Assembly (NCBI GenBank): GCA_013407085.1
Contig: JACCGJ010010096.1
Location: 62,001 to 126,000, forward strand
Source: Atriophallophorus winterbourni
Lineage: Eukaryota; Platyhelminthes; Trematoda; Plagiorchiida; Microphallidae
Reading direction: 5' to 3'
Length of the DNA stretch: 64,000 nucleotides
Part shown: piece by piece, positions 33,145 to 44,338 of the stretch
How the letters are laid out: every line of letters starts with the position of its first letter
Position numbering within the stretch: the first letter of the stretch is position 1
The notes under the pieces: model-generated
What the model saw: the letters and a program-made list of their open reading frames with translations, nothing else
Databases searched by the model: none
What the model was told of the DNA's origin: nothing
Program-made: the position numbers and the translations under genes

Positions 33145-33640
33145 ACTAAGCTTCAAGGTAATTCAAGGTTTTTAATGGTCTAAAAAGCAATAAGCTTAAC
33201 AACAACCATAGGATGGTAAAAATTGAAATTTAAGTGTATAAACAATATAAGAACATAGATTAAACAGTATATAAGTGTTCTGGAAACGAATAATGCAATA
33301 AAAATTCGTCTAATCTCGTTTTAAATTTATGCAAGCTAGTGGCGTGAGCAACGGTTGAAGATAAACTGTTCCAAGTAAAACAGACACGGACAGAGTAAAA
33401 ATACCTTCTACAGTTCAGGCGGGAATGGTGTACGACCAGCACATATTCATGGGTCCGATAATTCCTCGTATCCCTTCGCGTGAATAAATCCTGTAAGGGA
33501 TGGTCCGGGTTATGGAATGTTTTGTAAAGTAAGATAAGGTCTCCTCTGATTCGTCGATAGGGAAAATCGAACAGATTAATTTGAGCTATCCTTTCTTTAT
33601 ATGGTTTGTTTCAGGTGCTGAGAAAAATTTTCTTTGAGCG
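33145..33640 (-). pseudogene. CR1 RT C-terminus and 3' end, minus strand
   Basis: Frame 33260-33442 holds HSRLNCRRYFYSVRVCFTWN, the conserved C-terminal block. Upstream on the minus strand PYRRIRGDLILLYKTF is readable to about 33600. The 3' end near 33145-33185 is a worn 'ttaatggtctaaaaagcaat'. Inserted against the left edge of the satellite array. Confidence 0.8.
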
Positions 33641-33770
33641 GTGATAGATTCGCTGTGTCTGAACATCGTGGTTCGTTGTACGAACCCTATATAACAGTTG
33701 GCATACAAGTATAATCTTGTTTACCTTTAATCCACTGTTTCAACGCTCACTGAACCTGATCTTACTGTCT

Positions 33771-33808
33771 CCACCTGACGACGGCAAACAGCCAGAAACC
33801 GGTAGTGG
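33771..33808 (+). ncRNA. hammerhead ribozyme motif, array monomer 1
   Basis: CCAC, CTGACGA, helix II GGC/GCC round AAACA, GAAA, CCGGTA, GTGG. All invariant core bases of the hammerhead fold are present (C3 U4 G5 A6 N7 G8 A9; G12 A13 A14). Helix I is CCAC/GTGG. Helix III would be the palindrome ACCGGT, too short to close in one molecule, so a dimer as in newt satellite 2 is the likely active form. Cleavage is predicted after GUA. The C-A pair at the base of helix II is a weakness. Confidence 0.68.
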
Positions 33809-34008
33809 TGTGTAAGGGATGGGGATGTGAGCAACCCATTACTTTGGTCATCCACAAGCGCCTTGAGTGCTTTGACCAAGAATCACTTTGTGATTCTGTG
33901 TCTGAACATCGTGGTCGTTGTACAACCCTATTAGACTAGTGGCATTAACAAATAATCGTGTTTACCTTTCATCCACTGTTCAAGGCTCCTGAACCTGATC
34001 TACTGTCG

Positions 34009-34046
34009 CCACCTGACGATGGCAAACAGCCTGAAACCGGTAGTGG
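34009..34046 (+). ncRNA. hammerhead ribozyme motif, array monomer 2
   Basis: Same organisation. Both bases at the bottom of helix II are T (TGGC ... GCCT), where monomer 1 has C and A. Core, GAAA and helix I intact. Confidence 0.65.
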
Positions 34047-34251
34047 TGTGTAAGGGATGGGGATGTGAGCAACACATTACTTTGGTCATCCACAAGCGCC
34101 TTGAGTGCTTTGACCAAGAATCACTTTGTGATTCTGTGCCTGAACATCGTGGTTCGTTGTACGAACCCTATATAACAGTTGGCATACAAGTATAACCTTG
34201 TTTACCTTTAATCCACTGTTTCAAAGCTCACTGAACCTGATCTTACTGTCT

Positions 34252-34289
34252 CCACCTGAAGACGGCAAACAGCCAGAACCCGGTAGTGG
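34252..34289 (+). ncRNA. hammerhead segment, GAAA mutated
   Basis: The core CTGAAGA is still within the CUGANGA consensus, but GAAACC has become GAACCC, removing the A15.1-U16.1 pair. Predicted inactive. Confidence 0.55.
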
Positions 34290-34494
34290 TGTGTAAGGGA
34301 TGGGGATGTGAGCAACACATTACTTTGGTCTTCCACAAGCGCCTTGAGTGCTTTGACCAAGCATCACTTTGTGATTCTGTGTCTGAACATCGCGGTTCGT
34401 TGTACGAACCCTATATAACAGTTGGCATACAAGTATAACCTTGTTTACCTTTAATCCACTGTTTAAAGGCTCACTGAACCTGATCTTACTGTCT

Positions 34495-34532
34495 CCACCT
34501 GACGATGGCAAACAGCCTGAAACCGGTAGTGG
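34495..34532 (+). ncRNA. hammerhead ribozyme motif, array monomer 4
   Basis: Core CTGACGA, GAAA, ACCGGT palindrome, GTA and helix I CCAC/GTGG all intact. T-T at the base of helix II. Confidence 0.65.
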
Positions 34533-34737
34533 TGTGTAAGGGATGGGGATGTGAGCAACACATTACTTTGGTCATCCACAAGCGCCTTGAGTGCTTTGAC
34601 CAAGCATCACTTTGTGATTCTGTGTCTGAACATCGTGGTTCGTTGTACGAACCCTATATAACAGTTGGCATACAAGTATAACCTTGTTTACCTTTAATCC
34701 ACTGTTTCAGGGCTCACTGAACCTGATCTTACTGTCT

Positions 34738-34775
34738 CCATCTGACGATGGCAAACAGCCTGAAACCGGTAGTGG
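34738..34775 (+). ncRNA. hammerhead ribozyme motif, array monomer 5
   Basis: As monomer 4, except CCAT replaces CCAC, so one helix I pair next to the core becomes T-G. Confidence 0.6.
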
Positions 34776-34979
34776 TGTGTAAGGGATGGGGATGTGAGCA
34801 ACACATTACTTTGGTCATCCATAAGCGCCTCGAGTGCTTGACCAAGAATCACCTTGTGATTCTGTGTCTAAACATCGTGGTTCGTTGTACGAACCCTATA
34901 TAACAGTTGGCATACAAGTATAACCTTGTTTACCTTTCATCCACTGTTTCAAGGCTCACTGAACCCGATCTTACTGTCT

Positions 34980-35017
34980 CCACCTGACGACGGCAAACAG
35001 CCAGAAACCGGTAGTGG
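34980..35017 (+). ncRNA. hammerhead ribozyme motif, array monomer 6
   Basis: Identical to monomer 1 over the 38-nt segment. Confidence 0.68.
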
Positions 35018-35226
35018 TGTGTAAGGGATGGGGATGTGAGCAACACACATTACTTTGGTCTTCCACAAAGCGCCTTGCGTGCTTTGCACCACGAATCACA
35101 TTGTGATTCTGTGTCTGAACATCGTGGTTCGTTGTACGAACCCTATATAATATTTAGCATACACGTATAACCTTGTTTAACTTTAATCCACTGTTTCAAG
35201 GCTCACTGAACCTGATCTTACTGTCT

Positions 35227-35264
35227 CCACCTGACGACGGCAAACAGCCAGAACCCGGTAGTGG
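35227..35264 (+). ncRNA. hammerhead segment, GAAA mutated
   Basis: Core CTGACGA intact, but GAAACC is GAACCC as in monomer 3. Predicted inactive. Confidence 0.55.
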
Positions 35265-35473
35265 TGTGTAAGGGATGGGGATGTGAGCAACACATTACTT
35301 TGGTCATCCACAAGCGCCTTGAGTGCTTTGACCAAGAATCACTTTGTGATTCTGTGTCTGAACATCGTGGTTCGTTGTACGAACCCTATATAACAGTTGC
35401 ATACACGTACATAATCTTGTATTTACCGTTTAATCCACTGTTTCAAGGCTCCTGAACCGTGATCTTACTGTCT

Positions 35474-35510
35474 CCACTGACGACGGCAAACCGCCAGAAC
35501 CCGGTAGTGG
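35474..35510 (+). ncRNA. hammerhead segment, core and GAAA mutated
   Basis: One C is missing between helix I and the core (CCAC runs straight into TGACGA), and GAACCC replaces GAAACC. Predicted inactive. Confidence 0.5.
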
Positions 35511-35714
35511 TGTGTAAGGGATGGGGATGTGAGCAACACATTACTTTGGTCATCCACAAGCGCCTTGAGTGCTTTGACCAAGAATCACTTTGTGATTCTG
35601 TGTCTGAACATCGTGGTTCGTTGTACGAACCCTATATAACAGTTGCATACAAGTATAATCTTGTTTACCTTTAATCCACTGTTTCAAGGCTCACTGAACC
35701 TGATCTTACTGTCT

Positions 35715-35752
35715 CCACCTGACGACGGCAAACAGCCAGAAACCGGTAGTGG
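35715..35752 (+). ncRNA. hammerhead ribozyme motif, last array monomer
   Basis: Identical to monomer 1 over the 38-nt segment. Its monomer is cut off at 35794 by the next satellite. Confidence 0.68.
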
Positions 35753-36462
35753 TGTGTAAGGGATGGGGATGTGAGCAACACACATTACTTTGGTTAACCA
35801 AGATTATATTCGAATTGCATAAGAATTTACGAATGGCGATATTGTTCAGACATGACGCGTTTAAACGTTAAAAGATGCGTCATTCCAGTCTGCTGCATCT
35901 TCAAACTCACGCATTTCAGCTTAATCATTCAACGGTGAGTTCTTGCGTACATAATCAAAAACGTCATACGGTTTATGTGCATTGATTTGATGTTAAAGTA
36001 TAGTGCATTTCTAATGTATTATTGCCCATTCAGTTACCATGAAAACTTTTTTGTCTTGGTATTTGATATGAATCTAGCATTCATGGTGTTAGTTGAAATA
36101 CATAGACTTGTTTGATAATCATCAAATTACTTGCTTGTAAAACAAACCAAGCTTCTTTTCCAATTGCATGGGAATTCACGAATGGCGATATTGTTCAGAC
36201 ATGATGCGTTTAAACGTTAGAACATGCGTCATTCCAGTCTGCTGCATCTTCGAACTCGCGCGATTCAGCTTGAAACATTCTACGGTGAGTTCTTGCTTAC
36301 ATCATCAAAAACATCAAAGGCTTTATTGGCATTGATTTGATGTTAATGTATAGTGCATTCCTAATGTATTATTGCCCATTCATTTATCATGAAGATTTTA
36401 TTTTTTTATTAGTATTTGGTATGCTTTAGGCATTAATGGTACTGGTTGAAATACATACATTT

Positions 36463-37114
36463 ACTTACTTACTTACTTTTGTGCGGCTGGCTCCACGGGT
36501 GGATTAGCCGGCATCATTGATGTCTCGGATCGCACGCACGTCGATCGGAGGCGAGATCGTTGCAGATCGTGATCCAGTCTCGTTCCCACCTGCGAACTCC
36601 GTTGACGGTACGCAGACCCAGCGTTGAGACATCGTCATGAAGTTTCTTGGGGATGGTGTACAAGTGATGTCCCCAGCACCACTTGGTGTTTGTTCGAGTA
36701 CACCTCTCTAGCCTTTGCACAGCCAAGTGCAACCTACAAGGCAGCAGGGAGTTGGCAGATAAACGCGCTGTGCGCCAGTTATCTACCTACGGGGCTTCTC
36801 TCCGGATTTTTCCTCGGGGTTTTCTCCCGAAGCCTTTCCCGCAATCGGGTGACCCACAAGGCAGTGGGGGTTTGGAGTCAGGGTTTTCCATCCCCTAGAT
36901 GGATTGCCAGTAGCTGACGAGCTCCATCTGCCCGGAGCTAACTGGTTTTATGGCGCCAGTCACCCGCCTTCGCCCCTTCTCCTGTCAGTAGGAGCAGTTC
37001 CGCCAAGCTTGTGAAAGCCACTCGTGCAGGCCAGGAGTTGGACTTGGTTGTCAGAGGCTATTTGAGACTCACGCCACGTGGGAGCATTTTATAGATAGAT
37101 AGATAGATAGATGC
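36463..37114 (-). mobile_element. RTE-type short element, copy 1 (most complete)
   Basis: A GC-rich 650-bp element on the minus strand, starting in (TATC)n and ending in (GTAA)n, flanked by ATACATACATTT at 36451-36462 and 37115-37126. The 5' part is non-coding ('ggcctgcacgagtggctttc', 'gggcgaaggcgggtgactgg'). The 3' part has a 72-codon frame (36514-36732), MHLAVQRLERCTRTNTKWCW ... GVRRWERDWITICNDLASDR, which looks like the tail of an RTE-clade polyprotein. It resembles a deletion derivative with the element's two ends fused, mobilised in trans. The RTE assignment is from memory of such tails, not a search. Confidence 0.6.
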
Positions 37115-37357
37115 ATACATACATTTCTTTGATAATTATCAGAATACATTTTTGTTACAACTGACCAAGATTAATTTCGAATTGCATGAGAATTCACGAA
37201 TGGCGATCTTGTTCACACCGGACTCGTTTGAACGTTAGGAGTTGCGTCATTCCAGTCTTCTGCATCTTCAAACTCGCGCGATTTACCTTGAGAAAATCAA
37301 CAGTGATTTCTTCCTTACATCATCAAAAACGTCAAACGAATTTTTAGCATTGATTTG

Positions 37358-37568
37358 ATTCAAGATTCAAGATTTATGGTTGAAAAAGCAATTAACTTTA
37401 CAATAACCACAGGGTGGAAATATAGGTACAAATGTATATATAAGTATAAATAAAATCAAAATCAATGGGACAATGATAGCTTATTATTAGTTTGGGGAAA
37501 AATTCGGATTAGCTCTCATATAATCGTCAAGTTTTGATTTGAATATATATAAGCTGTTTGAGCTTACC
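37358..37568 (-). mobile_element. CR1 3' end fragment with internal deletion
   Basis: Starts with the reversed TTGAATC repeats ('gattcaagattcaag') and the 3' UTR. It then runs to the RT C-terminus, but the body found at 42290-42990 is deleted: 'gagcttacc' passes straight to 'attcctaacg'. Same insertion as the longer copies. Confidence 0.85.
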
Positions 37569-38026
37569 ATTCCTAACGTATTATTGCCCATTCAGTTCCC
37601 ATGAAGACTTTATTTTTGTCTTAGTAGTTGGTATGCTTTAAGCATTCATGGTACTGGTTGAAATACATACATTTCTTTGATAATTATCAGAATACATTTT
37701 TGTAATAACTGACCAAGTTTAATTTCGAATTGCATGAGAATTCACGAATGGTGATATTGTTCCCACCGGACTCGTTTAAACGTTAAGAGTTGCGTCATTC
37801 CAGTCTGCTGCATCTTCGAACTCGCGCGATTCAGCTTGAAACATTCAACGGTGAGTTCTTGCTTACATCATCAAAAACGTCAAAGGATTATTGGCATTGA
37901 TTTGATGTTAATGTATAGTGCATTCCTAATGTATTATTGCCCATTCATTTATCATGAAGACTTTATTTTTTTCTTAGTATTTGGTATGCTTTAGGCATTA
38001 ATGGTACTGGTTGAAATACATACATT

Positions 38027-38542
38027 TACTTACTTACTTACTTTTGTGCGGCTGGCTCCACGGGTGGATTAGCCGGCATCATTGATGTCTCGGATCGCAC
38101 GCACGTCGATCGGAGGCGAGATCGTTGCAGATCGTGATCCAGTCTCGTTCCCACCTGCGAACTCCGTTGACGGTACGCAGACCCAGCGTTGAGACATCGT
38201 CATGAAGTTTCTTGGGGATGGTGTACAAGTGATGTCCCCAGCACCACTTGGTGTTTGTTCGAGTACACCTCTCTAGCCTTTGCACAGCCAAGTGCAACCT
38301 ACAAGGCAGCAGGGAGTTAGCGCGCTGTGCGCCAGTTATCTACCTACGGGGCTTCTCTCCGGATTTTTCCTCAAGCCTTCCCGCAATCGGGTGACCCACA
38401 AGGCAGTGGGGGTTTGGAGTCAGGGTTTTCCATCCCCTAGATGGATTGCCAGTAGCTGACGAGCTCCATCTGCCCGGAGCTGGTTTTATGGCGCCAGTCA
38501 CCCGCCTTCGCCCCTTCTCCTGTCAGTAGGAGCAGTTCCGCC
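38027..38542 (-). mobile_element. RTE-type short element, copy 2, eroded
   Basis: Same element and 72-codon frame (38079-38297), but with several small losses (about 38318, 38370, 38480). Its 5' quarter is missing: the sequence leaves the element at 38542 in a stretch full of small deletions relative to sister units. Confidence 0.65.
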
Positions 38543-38702
38543 ACTTGCCACTTGGAACTTGCATATTTGATTGCCATACATTTCCAGAATACATTACAAC
38601 ATGAATTGACACGAATTCTTGTTCATTTTTTAGGAGTTGCGTCATTCCAGTAACGTTGGAAAATCATGATTTCTTCCTTACAGCATTTTTAGCATTGATT
38701 TG

Positions 38703-38887
38703 ATTCACAAGATTTATGGTTGAAATAACATACATGGAAATATAGGTACAAATGTATATATAAGTATAAATAAAATCAAAATCAATGGGACAATGATAGC
38801 TTATTAATTTTGGGGAAAAATTCGGATTAGCTCTCATATAATCGTCAAGTTTTGATTTGAATATATATAAGCTGTTTGAGCTTACCA
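38703..38887 (-). mobile_element. CR1 3' end fragment, eroded
   Basis: Same fragment as 37358-37568 with further losses ('gattcacaagatttatgg' lacks part of the repeat tract). The minus-strand frame at 38664-38909 includes SLYIFKSKLDDYMRANPNFS, the CR1 C-terminus. Confidence 0.75.
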
Positions 38888-39274
38888 TTCCTAACGTATT
38901 ATTGCCCATTTACCATGAAGACTTTATTTTTGTCTTAGTAGTTGGTATGCTTTAAGCATTCATGGTACTGGTTGAAATACATACATTTCTTGGATGAATA
39001 TTGTTCACACCGGACTCGTTTAAACGTTAAGAGTTGCGTCATTCCAGTCTGCTGCATCTTCGAACTCGCGCGATTCAGCTTGAAACATTCAACGGTGAGT
39101 TCTTGCTTACATCATCAAAAACATCAAAGGCTTTATTGGCATTGATTTGATGTTAATGTATAGTGCATTCCTAATGTATTATCGCCCATTCATTTATCAT
39201 GAAGACTTTATTTTTTTCTTAGTATTTGGTATGCTTTAGGCATTAATGGTACTGGTTGAAATACATACATTTAC

Positions 39275-39914
39275 TTACTTACTTACTTTTGTGCGGCTGG
39301 CTCCACGGGTGGATTAGCCGGCATCATTGATGTCTCGGATCGCACGCACGTCGATCGGAGGCGAGATCGTTGCAGATCGTGATCCAGTCTCGTTCCCACC
39401 TGCGAACTCCGTTGACGGTACGCAGACCCAGCGTTGAGACATCGTCATGAAGTTTCTTGGGGATGGTGTACAAGTGATGTCCCCAGCACCACTTGGTGTT
39501 TGTTCGAGTACACCTCTCTAGCCTTTGCACAGCCAAGTGCAACCTACAAGGCAGCAGGGAGCTGGCAGATAAACGCGCTGTGCGCCAGTTATCTACCTAC
39601 GGGGCTTCTCTCCGGATTTTTCCTCGGGGTTTTCTCCCGAAGCCTTTCCCGCAATCGGGTGACCCACAAGGCAGTGGGGGTTTGGAGTCAGGGTTTTCCT
39701 CCCCTAGATGGATTGCCAGTAGCTGACGAGCTCCATCTGCCCGGAGCAACTGGTTTTATGGCGCCAGTCACCCGCCTTCGCCCCTTCTCCTGTCAGTAAG
39801 AGCAGTTCCGCCGGCTTGTGAAAGCCACTCGTGCAGGCCAGGAGTTGGACTTGGTTGTCAGAGGCTATTTGAGACTCACGCCACGTGGGAGCATTTTATA
39901 GATAGATAGATAGA
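39275..39914 (-). mobile_element. RTE-type short element, copy 3
   Basis: Nearly identical to copy 1, with the 72-codon frame at 39324-39542 and the same flanking ATACATACATTT, so it shares one original insertion. Confidence 0.65.
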
Positions 39915-40160
39915 TGCATACATACATTTCTTTGATAATTATCAGAATACATTTTTGTTACAACTGACCAAGATTAATTTCGAATTGCATGAGAATTCAC
40001 GAATGGCGATCTTGTTCACACCGGACTCGTTTGAACGTTAGGAGTTGCGTCATTCCAGTCTTTTGCATATTCAAACTCGCGCGATTTACCTTGAGAAAAT
40101 CAACAGTGATTTCTTCCTTACATCATCAAAAACGTCAAACGGTTTTTTAGCATTGATTTG

Positions 40161-40265
40161 ATTCAAGATTCAAGATTTATGATTGAAAAAGCAATTAACT
40201 TTACAATAACCACAAGGTGGAAATATAGGTACAAATGTATATATAAGTAGCATAAATAAAATCAT
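40161..40265 (-). mobile_element. CR1 3' tip only
   Basis: Only the 3' repeats and about 90 bases of 3' UTR remain before the sequence re-enters the satellite at 'ctttgataattatcag', producing an extra satellite block (40266-40500). Confidence 0.75.
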
Positions 40266-40500
40266 AAATCTTTGATAATTATCAGAATACATTTTTGTTA
40301 CAACTGACCAAGATTAATTTCGAATTGCATAAGAATTCACGAATGGCGATCTTGTTCACACCGGACTCGTTTGAACGTTAGGAGTTGCGTCATTCCAGTC
40401 TTCTGCATCTTCAAACTCGCGCGATTTACCTTGAGAAAATCAACAGTGATTTCTTCCTTACATCATCAAAAACGTCAAACGAATTTTTAGCATTGATTTG

Positions 40501-40710
40501 ATTCAAGATTCAAGATTTATGGTTGAAAAAGCAATTAACTTTACAATAACCACAGGGTGGAAATATAGGTACAAATGTATATATGAGTATAAATAAAATC
40601 AAAATCAATGGGACAATGATAGCTTATTATTAGTTTGGGGAAAAATTCGGATTAGCTCTCATATAATCGTCAAGTTTTGATTTGAATATATATAAGCTGT
40701 TTGAGCTTAC
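40501..40710 (-). mobile_element. CR1 3' end fragment with internal deletion
   Basis: Same deletion junction as 37358-37568 ('gagcttacc' joined to 'attcttaacg'). Confidence 0.85.
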
Positions 40711-41170
40711 CATTCTTAACGTATTATTGCCCATTCAGTTACCATGAAGACTTTATTTTTGTCTTAGTAGTTGGTATGCTTTAAGCATTCATGGTACTGG
40801 TTGAAATACATACATTTCTTTGATAATTATCAGAATACATTTTTGTAATAACTGACCAAGTTTAATTTCGAATTGCATGAGAATTCACGAATGGTGATAT
40901 TGCTCACACCGGACTCGTTTAAACGTTAAGAGTTGCGTCATTCCAGTCTGCTGCATCTTCGAACTCGCGCGATTCAGCTTGAAACATTCAACGGTGAGTT
41001 CTTGCTTACATCATCAAAAACATCAAAGGCTTTATTGGCATTGATTTGATGTTAATGTATAGTGCATTCCTAATGTATTATCGCCCATTCATTTATCATG
41101 AAGACTTTATTTTTTTCTTAGTATTTGGTATGCTTTAGGCATTAATGGTACTGGTTGAAATACATACATT

Positions 41171-41817
41171 TACTTACTTACTTACTTTTGTGCGGCTGGC
41201 TCCACGGGTGGATTAGCCGGCATCATTGATGTCTCGGATCGCACGCACGTCGATCGGAGGCGAGATCGTTGCAGATCGTGATCCAGTCTCGTTCCACCTG
41301 CGAACTCCGTTGACGGTACGCAGACCCAGCGTTGAGACATCGTCATGAAGTTTCTTGGGGATGGTGTACAAGTGATGTCCCCAGCACCACTTGGTGTTTG
41401 TTCGAGTACACCTCTCTAGCCTTTGCACAGCCAAGTGCAACCTACAAGGCAGCAGGGAGTTGGCAGATAAACGCGCTGTGCGCCAGTTATCTACCTACGG
41501 GCTTCTCTCCGGATTTTTCCTCGGGGTTTTCTCCCGAAGCCTTTCCCGCAATCGGGTGACCCACAAGGCAGTGGGGGTTTGGAGTCAGGGTTTTCCATCC
41601 CCTAGATGGATTGCCAGTAGCTGACGAGCTCCATCTGCCCGGAGCTAACTGGTTTTATGGCGCCAGTCACCCGCCTTCGCCCCTTCTCCTGTCAGTAGGA
41701 GCAGTTCCGCCAAGCTTGTGAAAGCCACTCGTGCAGGCCAGGAGTTGGACTTGGTTGTCAGAGGCTATTTGAGACTCACGCCACGTGGGAGCATTTTATA
41801 GATAGATAGATAGATGC
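41171..41817 (-). mobile_element. RTE-type short element, copy 4
   Basis: As copy 1. A one-base loss in 'gttccacc' (41291) shifts the frame at 41213-41440, so the tail reads differently after GVRRW. Confidence 0.65.
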
Positions 41818-42060
41818 ATACATACATTTCTTTGATAATTATCAGAATACATTTTTGTTACAACTGACCAAGATTAATTTCGAATTGCATGAGAATTCAC
41901 GAATGGCGATCTTGTTCACACCGGACTCGTTTGAACGTTAGGAGTTGCGTCATTCCAGTCTTCTGCATCTTCAAACTCGCGCGATTTACCTTGAGAAAAT
42001 CAACAGTGATTTCTTCCTTACATCATCAAAAACGTCAAACGAATTTTTAGCATTGATTTG

Positions 42061-42998
42061 ATTCAAGATTCAAGATTTATGGTTGAAAAAGCAATTAACT
42101 TTACAATAACCACAGGGTGGAAATATAGGTACAAATGTATATATAAGTATAAATAAAATCAAAATCAATGGGACAATGATAGCTTATTAATAGTTTGGGG
42201 AAAAATTCGGATTAGCTCTCATATAATCGTCAAGTTTTGATTTGAATATAGATAAGCTGTTTGAGCTTACCAAATCGGAAGGTAGGGAATTCCAAGCAAA
42301 GCACACACGTACCGAATAAAAATACCTGCGGCAGTTCCGTTTGGAATGTGGTATTTCCAACTTGCAACCATGGCCACGGCTGTTGCTGGAAGTTTGAAGG
42401 TGGAATAATATATCCAGGGGGTGGGAAACAGTAGTTAGTATTTTGTATGCGAGGATAAGATCACCTCGCATTCTACTTTGTGCAAGTGTCCTCATTTCCA
42501 GTTGTCTGAGTCGCCTGGTGAATGACATATTTTCGAGACCAATGACCAACTTAGAAGCTCTCCGGTATATGCGATCCAGAAGTAAGATGTCTTTCTGGAG
42601 CCATGGTGTCCAGGCTTGTGCGGCATAATCTAGAACCGGGTGTATATATGTATTCATCATGAGAGAAAAACACCCCGGGGAAAAACGTCCAAATATCCGC
42701 CGTAGCATGCCGAGCAGCCGAGACGCGCTTTTGTAAACGGTTTCGCATTGTAGACCATTTTTCAAACTGCCGCAAATCCAGACACAGAGGTCCTATTCTT
42801 TTTCGGTGTACTCCAGGTTAATGTCGCCGAGCTTGTATGGATAGGAAAAGCCAAGGTCCCGACCAATCTGAATCATCTTCGACTTTTGCATATTCAATGA
42901 CAATTTATTTTCAGATGACCATTTGAACAGAGCACTCAAATCGTTTTGCAGCAAGATACAATCGTCAGAATTTCTGATTTGCCTCCATACTTTTATAT
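42061..42998 (-). mobile_element. CR1 3' fragment with RT C-terminal half
   Basis: Long form of the fragment. The minus strand begins in mid-RT right at DIKVWRQIRNSDD (the FADD motif lost by truncation). It passes a TAG codon (about 42793) in place of a charged residue before DLCVW, then an open 192-codon frame (42187-42765): LLGMLRRIFGRFSPG, LDYAAQAWTPWLQKD, KRNCRRYFYSVRVCFAWNSL. It ends in TTGAATC repeats. It sits between 'gatttga' and 'tatagtgcatt' of the satellite. Confidence 0.92.
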
Positions 42999-43447
42999 CG
43001 TATAGTGCATTCTTAACGTATTATTGCCCATTCAGTTCCCATGAAGACTTTATTTTTGTCTTAGTAGTTGGTATGCTTTAAGCATTCATGGTACTGGTTC
43101 AAATGCATACATTTCTTTGATAATTATCAGAATACATTTTTGTAATAACTGACCAAGTTTAATTTCGAATTGCATGAGAATTCACGAATGGTGATATTGT
43201 TCACACCGGACTCGTTTAAACGTTAAGAGTTGCGTCATTCCAGTCTGCTGCATCTTCGAACTCGCGCGATTCAGCTTGAAACATTCAACGGTGAGTTCTT
43301 GCTTACATCATCAAAAACGTCAAAGGCTTTATTGGCATTGATTTGATGTTAATGTATAGTGCATTCCTAATGTATTATTGCCCATTCATTTATCATGAAG
43401 ACTTTATTTTTTTCTTAGTATTTGGTATGCTTTAGGCATTAATGGTA

Positions 43448-44092
43448 CTTACTTACTTACTTTTGTGCGGCTGGCTCCACGGGTGGATTAGCCGGCATCA
43501 TTGATGTCTCGGATCGCACGCACGTTGATCGGAGGCGAGATCGTTGCAGATCGTGATCCAGTCTCGTTCCCACCTGCGAACTCCGTTGACGGTACGCAGA
43601 CCCAGCGTTGAGACATCGTCATGAAGTTTCTTGGGGATGGTGTACAAGTGATGTCCCCAGCACCACTTGGTGTTTGTTCGAGTACACCTCTCTAGCCTTT
43701 GCACAGCCAAGTGCAACCTACAAGGCAGCAGGGAGCTGGCAGATAAACGCGCTGTGCGCCAGTTATCTACCTACGGGGCTTCTCTCCGGATTTTTCCTCG
43801 GGGTTTTCTCCCGAAGCCTTTCCCGCAATCGGGTGACCCACAAGGCAGTGGGGGTTTGGAGTCAGGGTTTTCCATCCCCTAGATGGATTGCCAGTAGCTG
43901 ACGAGCTCCATCTGCCCGGAGCTAACTGGTTTTATGGCGCCAGTCACCCGCCTTCGCCCCTTCTCCTGTCAGTAGGAGCAGTTCCGCCAAGCTTGTGAAA
44001 GCCACTCGTGCAGGCCAGGAGTTGGACTTGGTTGTCAGAGGCTATTTGAGACTCACGCCACGTGGGAGCATTTTATAGATAGATAGATAGAT
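43448..44092 (-). mobile_element. RTE-type short element, copy 5
   Basis: As copy 1 with the 72-codon frame at 43498-43716. The left flank is shortened: 'ggttgaaatacataca' is missing before the (TTAC)n tract, so the target duplication is lost on that side. Confidence 0.65.
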
Positions 44093-44338
44093 GCATACAT
44101 ACATTTCTTTGATAATTATCAGAATACATTTTTGTTACAACTGACCAAGATTAATTTCGAATTGCATGAGAATTCACGAATGGCGATCTTGTTCACACCG
44201 GACTCGTTTGAACGTTAGGAGTTGCGTCATTCCAGTCTTCTGCATCTTCAAACTCGCGCGATTTACCTTGAGAAAATCAACAGTGATTTCTTCCTTACAT
44301 CATCAAAAACGTCAAACGAATTTTTAGCATTGATTTGA

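Larger units (their letters stand above)
33641..35794 (+). repeat. ~243-bp satellite array with hammerhead motifs
   Basis: About nine direct monomers. The box GAACATCGTGG recurs at 33661, 33904, 34142, 34385, 34627, 34870, 35117, 35360 and 35606 (spacing 238-247). Other constant blocks are CACTGAACCTGATCTTACTG, the hammerhead segment, 'gtaagggatggggatgtgag', 'cattactttggtcatcc', 'cgccttgagtgctttgacc' and a short palindrome, 'ggttcgttgtacgaacc'. Monomers are a few percent apart. Small deletions in 33905-34010 and 35400-35480 look like local decay or consensus error. It joins the ~350-bp satellite at about 35795 through a shared 'ttggt'. Confidence 0.95.

Noticed and set aside
35261..35674. Repeated plus-strand ORFs (64-71 codons) in the satellite array
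   Set aside because: They are the same chance frame across monomers, running through the hammerhead and landmark blocks, and exist only where indels allow. No coding signal.
33641..35794. CRISPR-like array
   Set aside because: The whole 243-bp unit repeats with no unique spacers, and the sequence is eukaryotic; it is satellite DNA.
36624..36917. Plus-strand ORFs of 71-121 codons over the RTE-type elements
   Set aside because: Shadow frames of the GC-rich minus-strand element. They change with each small indel, while the minus-strand 72-codon frame is stable.
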